This document shows positions 1 through 6,631 of a DNA stretch of 6,894 bases, piece after piece. The translations under genes were made by a program, and so were the position numbers. The stretch is taken from positions 1 through 6,894 of the forward strand of contig CANJYI010000154.1 in assembly GCA_947478975.1 (NCBI GenBank), given 5' to 3'. Within the stretch, counting starts at the first letter, position 1, and every line of letters starts with the position of its first letter. This DNA is from Chthoniobacteraceae bacterium. Lineage in GTDB: Bacteria; Verrucomicrobiota; Verrucomicrobiia; Chthoniobacterales; Chthoniobacteraceae. The notes under the pieces were generated by a model that did not search any database, was not told the origin of the DNA, and was given only the letters and a program-made list of their open reading frames with translations.

Positions 1-130
1 CTTCCGACTCGGCCAGCCAGCGTAAAATAGTGAACTGGTCGGGAGTGATTCCCAACGGAGCGATCCTTTGGCGGAAGCCTTGGTTGAGGGAAAACCAGGC
101 GCGACGCAGGAGGGGTGGAAGGCGGCGCAT
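1..130 (-). CDS. MarR-family transcriptional regulator, N-terminal part only (runs off the left edge)
   Basis: Reading the minus strand from the ATG at 130-128 gives 43 codons with no stop before the window edge. The segment LGITPDQFTILRWLAE (residues 27-42) is typical of the first helices of MarR winged-helix regulators, which lead into the DNA-binding domain. The preceding arginine-rich helix (LLRRAWFSLNQGFRQRI) fits the N-terminal dimerisation helix. MarR proteins are small cytosolic dimeric repressors that usually respond to phenolic or oxidative ligands; the ligand here cannot be told. This ATG is the only ATG in frame after the upstream gene's stop. No clear Shine-Dalgarno precedes it. 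It lies 54 bases after the flavoprotein gene in the same direction, so it is probably the third gene of that operon. The DNA-recognition helix, wing and C-terminal helix lie outside the window. Confidence 0.72.
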   Translation of the reverse strand, partial: MRRLPPLLRRAWFSLNQGFRQRIAPLGITPDQFTILRWLAESE

Positions 131-184
131 GGGTCCCGGGAAACGTGAGGGAGGCTGTCGGAACGACGGTGGCCGAAGGGCCGC

Positions 185-655
185 TTAGGCTTTGGGCAGG
201 GGAATGTCGTGGTAGTGCAAGGCCCACTCGCGCATGAACCGGATCCGCGTGGGGCGCACCTTGTAGATGATCAGCGAAGGATTGTCGGACTGGCCGAGGT
301 ACCTCCGAAGCAGGGGATTGTCGCGCCAGATCGTCTCCAGAAGATCCGGGTCGGCCAGGATCTCGGCGACACCCGTAATGCGGACCTGGTCGTGGGCCTC
401 GTCCAGATAGCAGAGCTCCACCTTCGGGTTGAGCGCAATCTGGTTGGTTTTTCCGTACGCCCGCAGGTTGGCGATATAGACGATAAAGCCGTCGGTGAGA
501 ACAGGCGAAACGGGGCGCAGATGGGGTTGGCCTTCGCTCGAGTCAACCGTCGCGAGCATCGGAAACTTCGCCCGGTGCATCACCTCCAACGCAAGCTTGG
601 GCGCGTCCTCCGCGCTGACGGGTTCGGGACTGGGGGGCTGGTTTTTTGCGGGCAT
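185..655 (-). CDS. Pyridoxamine 5'-phosphate oxidase-like flavin-binding protein (PPOX split-barrel family)
   Basis: The 156-residue protein has the pattern of the small PPOX split-barrel family: an N-terminal helix, then FPMLATVDSSEGQPHLRPVS (residues 31-50), a strand pair around FIVYIAN (57-63), KTNQIALNPKVELCYLD (69-85) and VRITGVAEILAD (91-102). Members bind FMN or F420, sometimes haem, and reduce or bind diverse small molecules; few have a proven substrate. The C-terminal tail, with Trp144, His147 and His149, may help line the cofactor pocket, but this is inference. It is unlikely to be true PdxH, which is about 200-220 residues with a characteristic C-terminal domain absent here. The start is the ATG at 655, only three bases after the lepA stop, so translation is probably coupled to lepA. 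No good Shine-Dalgarno is visible. A MarR-type gene follows, a common partner for redox flavoproteins. Confidence 0.8.
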   Translation of the reverse strand: MPAKNQPPSPEPVSAEDAPKLALEVMHRAKFPMLATVDSSEGQPHLRPVSPVLTDGFIVYIANLRAYGKTNQIALNPKVELCYLDEAHDQVRITGVAEILADPDLLETIWRDNPLLRRYLGQSDNPSLIIYKVRPTRIRFMREWALHYHDIPLPKA

Positions 656-658
656 AAA

Positions 659-2464
659 TTAGTTGGTCTTCAAAACCTGAATGAATGCTTCCTGGGGGAT
701 GTTCACCTTGCCGATGGCCTTCATCCGCTTCTTACCCTCTTTCTGCTTCTCGAGCAGCTTGCGTTTGCGGGAGATGTCGCCGCCGTAGCACTTCGCGGTG
801 ACGTTCTTACGCAGGGCCGACACGGTCTCCCGCGCCACAACCTTTCCGCCGATGGCCGCCTGGATGGGGACGGTGAACATTTGGGTGGGGATGACTTCTT
901 TGAGCTTGGCCGCGAGCGCACGGCCGCGGCTCTCCGCCTTGTCCCGGTGGACGATGCTGGAAAACGCGTCCACGGGCTCGCCGTTGACTAGAATGTCGAG
1001 CTTCACCAGCTTGGAGGGTCGGTGGTCGGCGTGCTCGTAATCCATGGAGCCGTACCCGCGGGTGATGGATTTGATCTTGTCCACGAAGTCGACGAGGATC
1101 TCGTTGAGGGGCAGTTCGGTCGTGAGCATGACGCGCCGGGTGTCGAGAGACTCGGTGTGTTTGACCTCGCCGCGCTTGTCCATGATCAGCTGCATGATCG
1201 GGGAGATGTTCTCGTTGGGAATCATCAGGAAGCACCGCACCATGGGCTCGCGAATCTCGGCGATGACGCTCATGTCCGGCAGGTGCTCGGGGTTGTCGAC
1301 GCTCAGGATTTCGCCGTTGGTCTTGTGCACCTCGTAGATGACCGAGGGGTACGTGGCGATGATGTCCATGTTGAACTCGCGCCGCAGCCGCTCCTGAATG
1401 ATTTCCATGTGGAGCAGCCCAAGAAACCCGCAGCGGAAGCCGAAGCCGAGGGCGACGGAGCTCTCGGCCTGGAACACGAACGCGGCGTCGTTGAGCTGCA
1501 GCTTTCCCATGGCCATCTTGAGGTGCTCGAAGTCGGCGGTGTTGATCGGGTAGATCCCGCTGAACACCATGGGCTGGACCTCTTGGAAGCCCGGGAGCGG
1601 GGCATCTGCGGGCTGCCTGGAGTTGGTGAGCGTGTCGCCGACCTTGACCTCCGTGCTCGTCTTGATGTTCGCGATTACATAGCCGACGTAGCCCGCAGGC
1701 AGCTCCGGGAGGGCCACAAACTTGGGATTGGTCGGGCGGAAGATGCCGACCTCCTTGACCTCGTAAGGCCTGTTGGTGGCCATCAACTTGACCACGTCTC
1801 CCGGCTTAATCGAACCGTCCACGACCCGGACGTGGATGACCACGCCCCGGTAGGTGTCGAAGGCCGAGTCGAACACCAGGGCCCTGAGCCGGTCGGTGGG
1901 GATGCCGCGGGGCGCGGGCATGCGGGTCACCACGGCTTCCAGAATGTCTTCGATGCCGATCCCTGCCTTGGCGCTGGCGAGGACCGCCTCGTCCGCCGGG
2001 ATTGAAAGGATCTCCTCCAACTGCTTGCGCACGGTGGGAAGGTCCGAGTTGGGTAGGTCGATCTTGTTGATCACCGGCACGATGGTGAGTCCCTGTTTGT
2101 TGGCCAGGTGCAGGTTGGCGACCGTCTGGGCCTCCACGCCCTGGGCCGCGTCCACCACCAGAATCGCGCCTTCGCAGGCGGCGAGGGAGCGCGACACTTC
2201 GTAGGCGAAGTCCACGTGCCCGGGGGTGTCCATCAGGTTGAGCTTGTACTCCAGACCGTCCTTGGCCGTGTAGTTCATCGCGATGGGATGCGCCTTGATG
2301 GTGATTCCACGCTCGCGCTCCAGATCCATCGCGTCCAGCAGCTGCTCCTGCGACTCCCGCTTTTCAATGGTGCCGGTGAACTCCAGCAGCCGGTCGGAAA
2401 GCGTGGTCTTTCCGTGGTCGATGTGTGCGATGATGCAAAAGTTGCGGATGCGGGAGTCGGACAT
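659..2464 (-). CDS. lepA: Elongation factor 4 (LepA), back-translocating ribosomal GTPase
   Basis: The 601-residue protein matches the usual ~600-residue length of EF4. The G motifs are all present: G1 AHIDHGKT (13-20), G2 RGITIK (52-57), G3 DTPGH (79-83), G4 NKID (133-136) and G5 SAK (164-166). The EF4-specific C-terminal domain ends in the characteristic stretch beginning YGGDISRKRKLLEKQKEG. EF4 binds ribosomes in a GTP-dependent way and affects initiation, biogenesis and stress translation; it works in the cytosol or at the membrane. The reading frame stays open upstream to an ATG at 2599. The ATG at 2464 is preferred because EF4 proteins begin a few residues before RNFCIIAHIDHGK, and because the likely promoter lies at 2550-2522, downstream of the distant ATG. 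A third ATG at 2503 would add 13 unconserved residues. KAHP after G2 resembles PVC-group EF4 rather than the proteobacterial KAQ/KSQ form. Confidence 0.96.
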   Translation of the reverse strand: MSDSRIRNFCIIAHIDHGKTTLSDRLLEFTGTIEKRESQEQLLDAMDLERERGITIKAHPIAMNYTAKDGLEYKLNLMDTPGHVDFAYEVSRSLAACEGAILVVDAAQGVEAQTVANLHLANKQGLTIVPVINKIDLPNSDLPTVRKQLEEILSIPADEAVLASAKAGIGIEDILEAVVTRMPAPRGIPTDRLRALVFDSAFDTYRGVVIHVRVVDGSIKPGDVVKLMATNRPYEVKEVGIFRPTNPKFVALPELPAGYVGYVIANIKTSTEVKVGDTLTNSRQPADAPLPGFQEVQPMVFSGIYPINTADFEHLKMAMGKLQLNDAAFVFQAESSVALGFGFRCGFLGLLHMEIIQERLRREFNMDIIATYPSVIYEVHKTNGEILSVDNPEHLPDMSVIAEIREPMVRCFLMIPNENISPIMQLIMDKRGEVKHTESLDTRRVMLTTELPLNEILVDFVDKIKSITRGYGSMDYEHADHRPSKLVKLDILVNGEPVDAFSSIVHRDKAESRGRALAAKLKEVIPTQMFTVPIQAAIGGKVVARETVSALRKNVTAKCYGGDISRKRKLLEKQKEGKKRMKAIGKVNIPQEAFIQVLKTN

Positions 2465-2521
2465 AGAAAAGCTTGGGCGGTCTGGCCGGGCGCCCCACAG
2501 CATGGCGCGCCTCAGTCCCCT

Positions 2522-2550
2522 ACTATGGAGGGGCGTGGGCGGGGGGTCAA
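2522..2550 (-). promoter_or_regulatory. Sigma70-type promoter for the lepA operon
   Basis: On the minus strand, TTGACC (2550-2545) matches five of six bases of the -35 consensus. It is followed after exactly 17 bases by CATAGT (2527-2522), four of six for the -10. Transcription would start near 2515, giving a leader of about 50 bases before the lepA ATG at 2464. The site sits in the 155-base divergent gap between lepA and mqnC. It also argues against the upstream ATG at 2599 as the lepA start. The prediction rests on sequence match alone. Confidence 0.5.
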
Positions 2551-2583
2551 CCGGTGAGGGAGCTTTGCGGGGCCAGCGGCGGG

Positions 2584-2612
2584 TAGACGCACGGCGCAAA
2601 GAGGGCTAGATA
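2584..2612 (+). promoter_or_regulatory. Possible promoter for mqnC, giving a leaderless or near-leaderless transcript
   Basis: TAGACG (2584-2589, four of six to TTGACA) and TAGATA (2607-2612, three of six to TATAAT) are separated by 17 bases. A start 6-8 bases after the -10 would fall at 2618-2620, on or just before the mqnC ATG at 2620. The hexamers are weak matches, so the call is tentative. It is supported by the absence of a convincing ribosome binding site before mqnC. Confidence 0.28.
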
Positions 2613-2619
2613 TTGGGGC

Positions 2620-3726
2620 ATGAACACAGTCGGCGCCCCTGGAGGGGAACTCATCGGAGACTTGGTGGACAAGGTGCTGGCGGGAGCCCGGGTCTCCCAA
2701 GCCGAGGCCTTGCAACTCTACAAGCTGCCCTTGCAGATGCTCGGGAGCCTCGCCAACCATCGGCGCAACCTTGCCAAGGCCGCGGCCTACGGGGGCCGGG
2801 GCGAGCAGGTGGTCACCTATATCGTCGACCGAAACGTCAACTACACCAACGTGTGCAACGTGTACTGCAAGTTCTGCGCGTTTTACCGCACGGAGCGGGA
2901 CGCGGACCACTACGTGCTCAGCCTCGACCAGCTGGGTGAAAAGCTCGAGGAGCTCAGCGCCATCGGCGGAGTCCAGGTGCTTTTGCAGGGCGGCCACCAT
3001 CCCAAGCTCGGCATCTCGCACTATTTGGAGATGCTTTCCTTCATCAAGGAGCGGTTTCCGCAGATCAACATCCACGGCTTCTCTCCGCCCGAGTTCCACC
3101 ATTTTTCGCAGGTGTTTGGCCTGCCGGTGGCCGAGGTGCTGCGCCTCTTCAAGGAGGCCGGTCTCGGCTCCATCCCAGGCGGCGGGGGCGAGATCTTGGT
3201 TGACCGGGTGCGCAACCGGATCGCCCCCCTCAAGGCCAACAGCGACGAGTGGCTGGGGGTCATGGAGGCGGCCCACGCCATGGGGCTCAAATCGAGCGCG
3301 ACGATGATGTTCGGCCACGTCGAAACGGTGGAGGACCGGGTGGAACACCTGGAGCGGCTGCGCGAGGTGCAGGACCGCACGGGTGGTTTCACCGCCTTCA
3401 TCTGCTGGACCTTCCAGCCGGAGAACACCGTCCTTAAGGCGGAACCGGTCGGCTCCTCGGAGTACCTGCGCATGCAGGCTCTTTCCCGGATCTATCTGGA
3501 CAACATCGAGAACCTCCAGAGCAGCTGGGTGACCCAGGGGCCCAAGATCGGCCAGCTCGCCCTCAGCTACGGCGCCAACGACTTTGGCTCGGTGATGATG
3601 GAGGAGAACGTGGTGTCCAAGGCGGGCACCAGCTACCGCCTGCAGGCCGATGAAATCGAACGGCTCATCCGGGAGGCCGGCTACCAGCCGAGCCGGCGCT
3701 CTACCTGGTACGAGCTTCTGGAATAG
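2620..3726 (+). CDS. mqnC: Cyclic dehypoxanthinyl futalosine synthase (MqnC), radical SAM enzyme of menaquinone synthesis
   Basis: The 368-residue protein has the radical SAM cluster motif CNVYCKFC (Cys79, Cys83, Cys86; CX3CX2C), followed by AFYR, typical of the MqnC/MqnE/CofG/ThiH group. MqnC-like stretches are VQVLLQGGHHPKLGISHYLEM (residues ~118-138), GSIPGGGGEIL, MMFGHVET, GGFTAFICWTFQPENT and the C-terminal WVTQGPKIGQLALSYGANDF followed by GSVMMEENVV. MqnC closes dehypoxanthinyl futalosine into its spiro cyclic form in the futalosine route to menaquinone, in the cytosol. Length agrees with the family (about 350-390). MqnE and ThiH are the closest alternatives, but the FTAFICWTFQP and DFGSVMMEENVV motifs favour MqnC. 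None of mqnA, mqnB, mqnD or mqnE is in the window, so the pathway genes are dispersed. The start at 2620 is the first ATG of the frame; no strong Shine-Dalgarno precedes it. The gene diverges from lepA. Confidence 0.88.
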   Translation: MNTVGAPGGELIGDLVDKVLAGARVSQAEALQLYKLPLQMLGSLANHRRNLAKAAAYGGRGEQVVTYIVDRNVNYTNVCNVYCKFCAFYRTERDADHYVLSLDQLGEKLEELSAIGGVQVLLQGGHHPKLGISHYLEMLSFIKERFPQINIHGFSPPEFHHFSQVFGLPVAEVLRLFKEAGLGSIPGGGGEILVDRVRNRIAPLKANSDEWLGVMEAAHAMGLKSSATMMFGHVETVEDRVEHLERLREVQDRTGGFTAFICWTFQPENTVLKAEPVGSSEYLRMQALSRIYLDNIENLQSSWVTQGPKIGQLALSYGANDFGSVMMEENVVSKAGTSYRLQADEIERLIREAGYQPSRRSTWYELLE

Positions 3727-3800
3727 CGGGCGGAAACGGCCGTCCGCACCGGCGCCAGCCCAAAAGCCCGCGCCAGCCGGCGGGCCCCGAGCATTTGCGG

Positions 3801-3828
3801 TAGAAAACGGTCCGCCCTCTGCTAAATT
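3801..3828 (+). promoter_or_regulatory. Possible extended -10 promoter for thiG, near-leaderless
   Basis: TGC followed by TAAATT (3820-3828) fits an extended -10 (TGnTAnAnT-like, four of six in the hexamer). TAGAAA at 3801-3806 could act as a weak -35 with a 16-base spacer. A start 6-8 bases downstream falls at 3834-3836, leaving only 2-4 bases before the thiG ATG at 3838. No purine-rich ribosome binding site lies upstream of that ATG, which fits a leaderless mRNA. There is no sign of a TPP riboswitch in this gap. Confidence 0.3.
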
Positions 3829-3837
3829 CGCCAAACC

Positions 3838-4638
3838 ATGGATTTGTCTAACGAACCGTTGATCATCGCAGGACGCACTTTTCAGTCCCGGCTGCTGCTT
3901 GGAACTGGAAAGTTTTCGTCCAACGAGGCGATGGCCGGAGCCCTCGAGGCCAGCGGGACGCAGATTGTGACCGTGGCCCTCCGCAGGGTCGATCTCTCGG
4001 GTAAGAACGATCCTTTCGCCAATATTCTGGAATGCATCGACCCCAAAAAGTACCTGCTGCTGCCCAACACCAGCGGCGCGATGAACGCGGAGGAAGCGGT
4101 CCGCCTAGCGCGCCTGGCAAGGGCTGCCGGAATTTCCGACTGGGTCAAACTGGAGATCCACCCGGACCCGCGCTACCTGCTGCCCGACCCGATCGAGACC
4201 CTGAAGGCTGCGGAGATCCTTGTCAAAGAGGGCTTTATTGTTTTGCCCTACATCAACGCAGACCCCGTTTTGGCAAGGCGCCTCGAGGACGTGGGCACCG
4301 CTACGGTCATGCCCCTGGGCGCGCCCATCGGCAGCAACCGGGGCCTCCGGACGCGCGACCAGATCGAAATCATCCTTGAGCAGTGTAGCATTCCGGTGAT
4401 CGTGGACGCCGGCATCGGCGCGCCCAGCCAGGCGGCCGAGGCGCTCGAAATGGGCGCTGCGGCCGTGCTGGTGAACACCGCCATCGCGATCGCCCCAGAC
4501 CCCGCCCGAATGGCACGGGCTTTCCGCCACGCGGTCGAGGCGGGACGCGCCGCCTACGAGGTGGGCCTCGGCGAAATGGCGTTCGCCGCGTCACCGACCA
4601 GCCCCCTGACAGCCTTTCTCCAGCACACACACCAATAG
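3838..4638 (+). CDS. thiG: Thiazole synthase (ThiG) of thiamin biosynthesis
   Basis: ThiG condenses deoxyxylulose 5-phosphate, dehydroglycine and the sulfur of ThiS thiocarboxylate to form the thiamin thiazole phosphate, in the cytosol. The 266 residues match the family length (about 255-270) and its TIM-barrel order: LIIAGRTFQSRLLLGTGKF near the start, NTSGAMNAEEAVRLARLAR (77-95), WVKLEI (102-107) with the Schiff-base lysine Lys104 and Glu106, LPD (118-120 region), MPLGAPIGSNRGL (158-170), VDAGIGAPSQAAEALEMGA (189-207) with Asp190, and NTAI (213-216) for phosphate binding. The ATG at 3838 puts LIIAGRTF at the normal distance from the N-terminus. thiS, thiF, thiH or thiO are not adjacent, and the 111-base upstream gap is too short for thiS. 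The preceding radical SAM gene looks like mqnC, not thiH. It is followed 68 bases later by an unrelated ABC ATPase. Confidence 0.95.
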   Translation: MDLSNEPLIIAGRTFQSRLLLGTGKFSSNEAMAGALEASGTQIVTVALRRVDLSGKNDPFANILECIDPKKYLLLPNTSGAMNAEEAVRLARLARAAGISDWVKLEIHPDPRYLLPDPIETLKAAEILVKEGFIVLPYINADPVLARRLEDVGTATVMPLGAPIGSNRGLRTRDQIEIILEQCSIPVIVDAGIGAPSQAAEALEMGAAAVLVNTAIAIAPDPARMARAFRHAVEAGRAAYEVGLGEMAFAASPTSPLTAFLQHTHQ

Positions 4639-4706
4639 CCGATCCCAAAGCCGCGATCCCAATCCCCTCCGCCCTGCTCGTTTGGCGGATCCTTCCCCTC
4701 GCTTCC

Positions 4707-5495
4707 ATGGCTCTCCTCGAAGTCCGCAACCTCAAGACCTATTTCCCCGTTCGCTCCGGCGTTCTGCGCCGGCATACGGACGACATCAAAGCCGTGGACG
4801 ACGTGAGTTTCAGCGTTGAGGCAGGCACAACCGTGGGGCTCGTTGGCGAGAGCGGCTCGGGCAAATCCACCATCGGCAAAACCCTACTGAAGCTGATCCC
4901 AGCAACCTCGGGGGAAGTCCTTTACGAGGGCCGCGACATTCTGCCACTCAGTGAGGGCGAGTTCCGGCCACTGCGCCGGCAGTTGCAGATGATCTTTCAG
5001 GATCCCTTCGGCTCACTCAATCCGCGCCACTCCATTCTGGAGATCGTCGGGGAAGCGCTGGAGATTCATTTTCCAAGTTTGGGCCGCCGGGAGCGGGCCG
5101 ACCGGGTGGCCGACTTGCTTCGGCAGGTAGGGCTGCAACCTGAAATGGCTGGGCGCTATCCGCACGAGTTTTCCGGCGGCCAGAGGCAGCGGATCGGGAT
5201 CGCCCGAGCCCTGGCGGTCGAGCCGCGTTTCATCGTGTGCGACGAGCCGGTCAGCGCGCTGGACGTGAGCGTGCAGGCGCAGATCGTCAATCTGTTGCAG
5301 GATTTGCAGCAGGAGCTGGGGCTTTCCTACCTGTTCATTGCGCACGACCTGGCGGTGGTCGAGCACATCAGCGACCACGTGCTGGTCATGTACCGGGGGC
5401 ACATCGTCGAGTCCGCGCCGGCCGAGCGGATTTACGCCGACCCGCAGCACGAGTACACGCGCAAGCTGCTGGCCGCCGTGCCCAAGTTTGCCTAG
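4707..5495 (+). CDS. ABC transporter ATP-binding protein, DppF/OppF (peptide/nickel) type
   Basis: The 262-residue protein is a complete ABC nucleotide-binding domain: Walker A GESGSGKST (47-55), Q-loop Gln98 in MIFQDPFGSLNPR, signature FSGGQRQR (155-162), Walker B RFIVCDE (174-180), D-loop SALD (183-186) and switch His213 in FIAHDL. The start (LEVRNLKTYFPVRSGVLRR), the FQDPFGSLNPR stretch and the EPVSALDVSVQAQIVNLL stretch are typical of the DppF/OppF branch, which energises uptake of di- and oligopeptides or nickel at the inner membrane. Usual DppF/OppF proteins run to about 310-330 residues with a cysteine-bearing C-terminal tail; this one stops right after YTRKLLAAVP, so the tail is absent. 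No permease, solute-binding protein or partner ATPase is beside it. The start at 4707 has no Shine-Dalgarno. rodA follows after 15 bases, so the two are likely cotranscribed. Confidence 0.9.
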   Translation: MALLEVRNLKTYFPVRSGVLRRHTDDIKAVDDVSFSVEAGTTVGLVGESGSGKSTIGKTLLKLIPATSGEVLYEGRDILPLSEGEFRPLRRQLQMIFQDPFGSLNPRHSILEIVGEALEIHFPSLGRRERADRVADLLRQVGLQPEMAGRYPHEFSGGQRQRIGIARALAVEPRFIVCDEPVSALDVSVQAQIVNLLQDLQQELGLSYLFIAHDLAVVEHISDHVLVMYRGHIVESAPAERIYADPQHEYTRKLLAAVPKFA

Positions 5496-5510
5496 GGCCC
5501 ATAGGGACAC

Positions 5511-6617
5511 ATGACGCCGCTTCTTCGCAAATTGATGGGGATCAACTGGCTGATCGCCGGCCTGACCATCCTTCTTTCTCTGTTTGGTATCGTAGCCGTC
5601 TATAGTGCCACCTACTTTCGGACCGGCGAATATTGGGAGAAGCAGCTCATCTGGGTGGGCGGCGGCTTGTTGGTTTTTTTCACGGTCAGTGTGATGCACT
5701 ACCGGTGGGTGAAATGGGCGGCCCTGCCCCTGTATGTGCTGGGAATCCTGCTGACGGCGCTCACCTACACCTCCCTGGGACAGGAGCACGGCGGAGCCAA
5801 ATGCTGGCTCAGGCTTCCGGGAGTCGGGACCTTCCAGCCCTCGCAACTCGCTCTATTGGCGGGAATTCTGACGGTGGCGCTGTTCCTCGGCCAGTTCAAG
5901 GGGATGCACCCGCTTTTAAAGCTGCTTTCCGTGGGCAGCATCATCGGGGTCCCCATTTTGCTGACCATCAAGCAGCCCGACTTCGGGATGACGCTGGTTT
6001 GGATACCGGTGATGATGGCCACGATGTTCGCCGCAGGGCTGCCCAAACGCTACCTTCTGGCGATCCTCCTAAGCGGCATGGCGCTGCTGCCTCTGGTGAT
6101 TAATTTCGGCCTCAAGCCCTACCAGAGGCAGCGGCTGGTGACCTTTGTGGATCCGCAGATTGATCCGCAGGGCGCGAGTTACGCCATCAACCAGGCGCTC
6201 ATCGCCATCGGCTCGGGAGGGTTTTCGGGGAAGGGCTTCAAGGCGACCGGAACGCAGGTCGAGCAGGGCTTCATTCCCGGCACCACCGTGCACACAGACT
6301 ACATTTTCACGGCAATCAGCGAACAGTGGGGTTTTGTCGGCAACTTCATTCTGATCAGCGCCTTCGGCGTGCTGCTGCTGACCTGCCTCTTTGTCGCTCA
6401 CAAGTCAGCCGACGAGTTCGGTCTCGTGATCTGCGCCGGGTTCACCGCCCAGATCTTCTTCCATGTTTACCAAAACATCGGCATGACGATTGCGATCATG
6501 CCGATCACCGGCCTGCCCCTGCCCCTCATTTCCTACGGGGGCACCTTCCTGCTGATGAACACGCTGTCGCTGGGCCTGGTGAACTCCGTCTGGATTCACC
6601 GCAAGGACATCGTTTAA
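5511..6617 (+). CDS. rodA: SEDS-family peptidoglycan glycosyltransferase RodA (rod-shape determinant)
   Basis: The 368-residue protein is an integral membrane protein with about ten hydrophobic segments, starting at residues ~13-32 and 47-62. SEDS marks include LFGIVAVYSAT (24-34), GGAKCWLRL (94-102), FQPSQLALL (108-116), KQPDFG (154-159), YQRQRLVTFVDPQIDPQG (204-221), IAIGSGGFSGKG (231-242), HTDYIF (261-266) with the presumed catalytic Asp263, and NIGMTIAIMPITGLPLPLIS (322-341) followed by YGG. RodA polymerises lipid II glycan strands for lateral wall growth with a class B PBP (PBP2). NIGMTIAIMPITG and YQRQRLVTF favour RodA over FtsW. Unusually, the QPSE-x-x-K motif has Gln112 and Leu115 where Glu and Lys are expected. 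A partial AGGGA stands three bases before the ATG, the best ribosome-binding-site candidate in the window though too close. No mreBCD or pbp2 lies within the window. Confidence 0.93.
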   Translation: MTPLLRKLMGINWLIAGLTILLSLFGIVAVYSATYFRTGEYWEKQLIWVGGGLLVFFTVSVMHYRWVKWAALPLYVLGILLTALTYTSLGQEHGGAKCWLRLPGVGTFQPSQLALLAGILTVALFLGQFKGMHPLLKLLSVGSIIGVPILLTIKQPDFGMTLVWIPVMMATMFAAGLPKRYLLAILLSGMALLPLVINFGLKPYQRQRLVTFVDPQIDPQGASYAINQALIAIGSGGFSGKGFKATGTQVEQGFIPGTTVHTDYIFTAISEQWGFVGNFILISAFGVLLLTCLFVAHKSADEFGLVICAGFTAQIFFHVYQNIGMTIAIMPITGLPLPLISYGGTFLLMNTLSLGLVNSVWIHRKDIV

Positions 6618-6631
6618 GACCGTATGCGCGG

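Noticed and set aside
1022..2005. 327-codon open frame on the plus strand, opposite lepA
   Set aside because: Its translation is dominated by D, V, H, L and G, as expected from the complement of GC-rich coding sequence. lepA is unmistakable on the minus strand.
2465..2599. 45-residue N-terminal extension of LepA from the ATG at 2599
   Set aside because: The extension is arginine- and proline-rich, absent from EF4 proteins, and would start upstream of the best promoter at 2550-2522.
2620..3726. Radical SAM gene as thiH because it lies beside thiG
   Set aside because: Motifs FTAFICWTFQP and DFGSVMMEENVV and the overall pattern fit MqnC; adjacency alone is weak evidence.
2512..3834. 440-codon open frame on the minus strand, opposite mqnC
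   Set aside because: It is the antisense shadow of a high-GC gene. The translation is low-complexity, rich in A, G, P, H and L, matches no family, and mqnC is a firm call on the other strand.
3727..3837. Hairpins in the mqnC-thiG gap (GCGGA/TCCGC at 3730-3747 and GCCCGC/GCGGGC at 3766-3785) as a terminator or riboswitch
   Set aside because: Neither is followed by a T run, and the conserved TPP riboswitch core (CTGAGA) is absent. GC-rich DNA forms such short stems often.
4639..4706. Stem TCCGCC/GGCGGA (4668-4689) between thiG and the ABC gene as a terminator
   Set aside because: It is six pairs with a ten-base loop and no T tract, so no better than chance; read-through from thiG into the ABC gene remains possible.
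5013..5846. 277-codon minus-strand open frame spanning the ABC ATPase and the start of rodA
   Set aside because: It crosses two well-supported genes in antisense and shows no recognisable domain.
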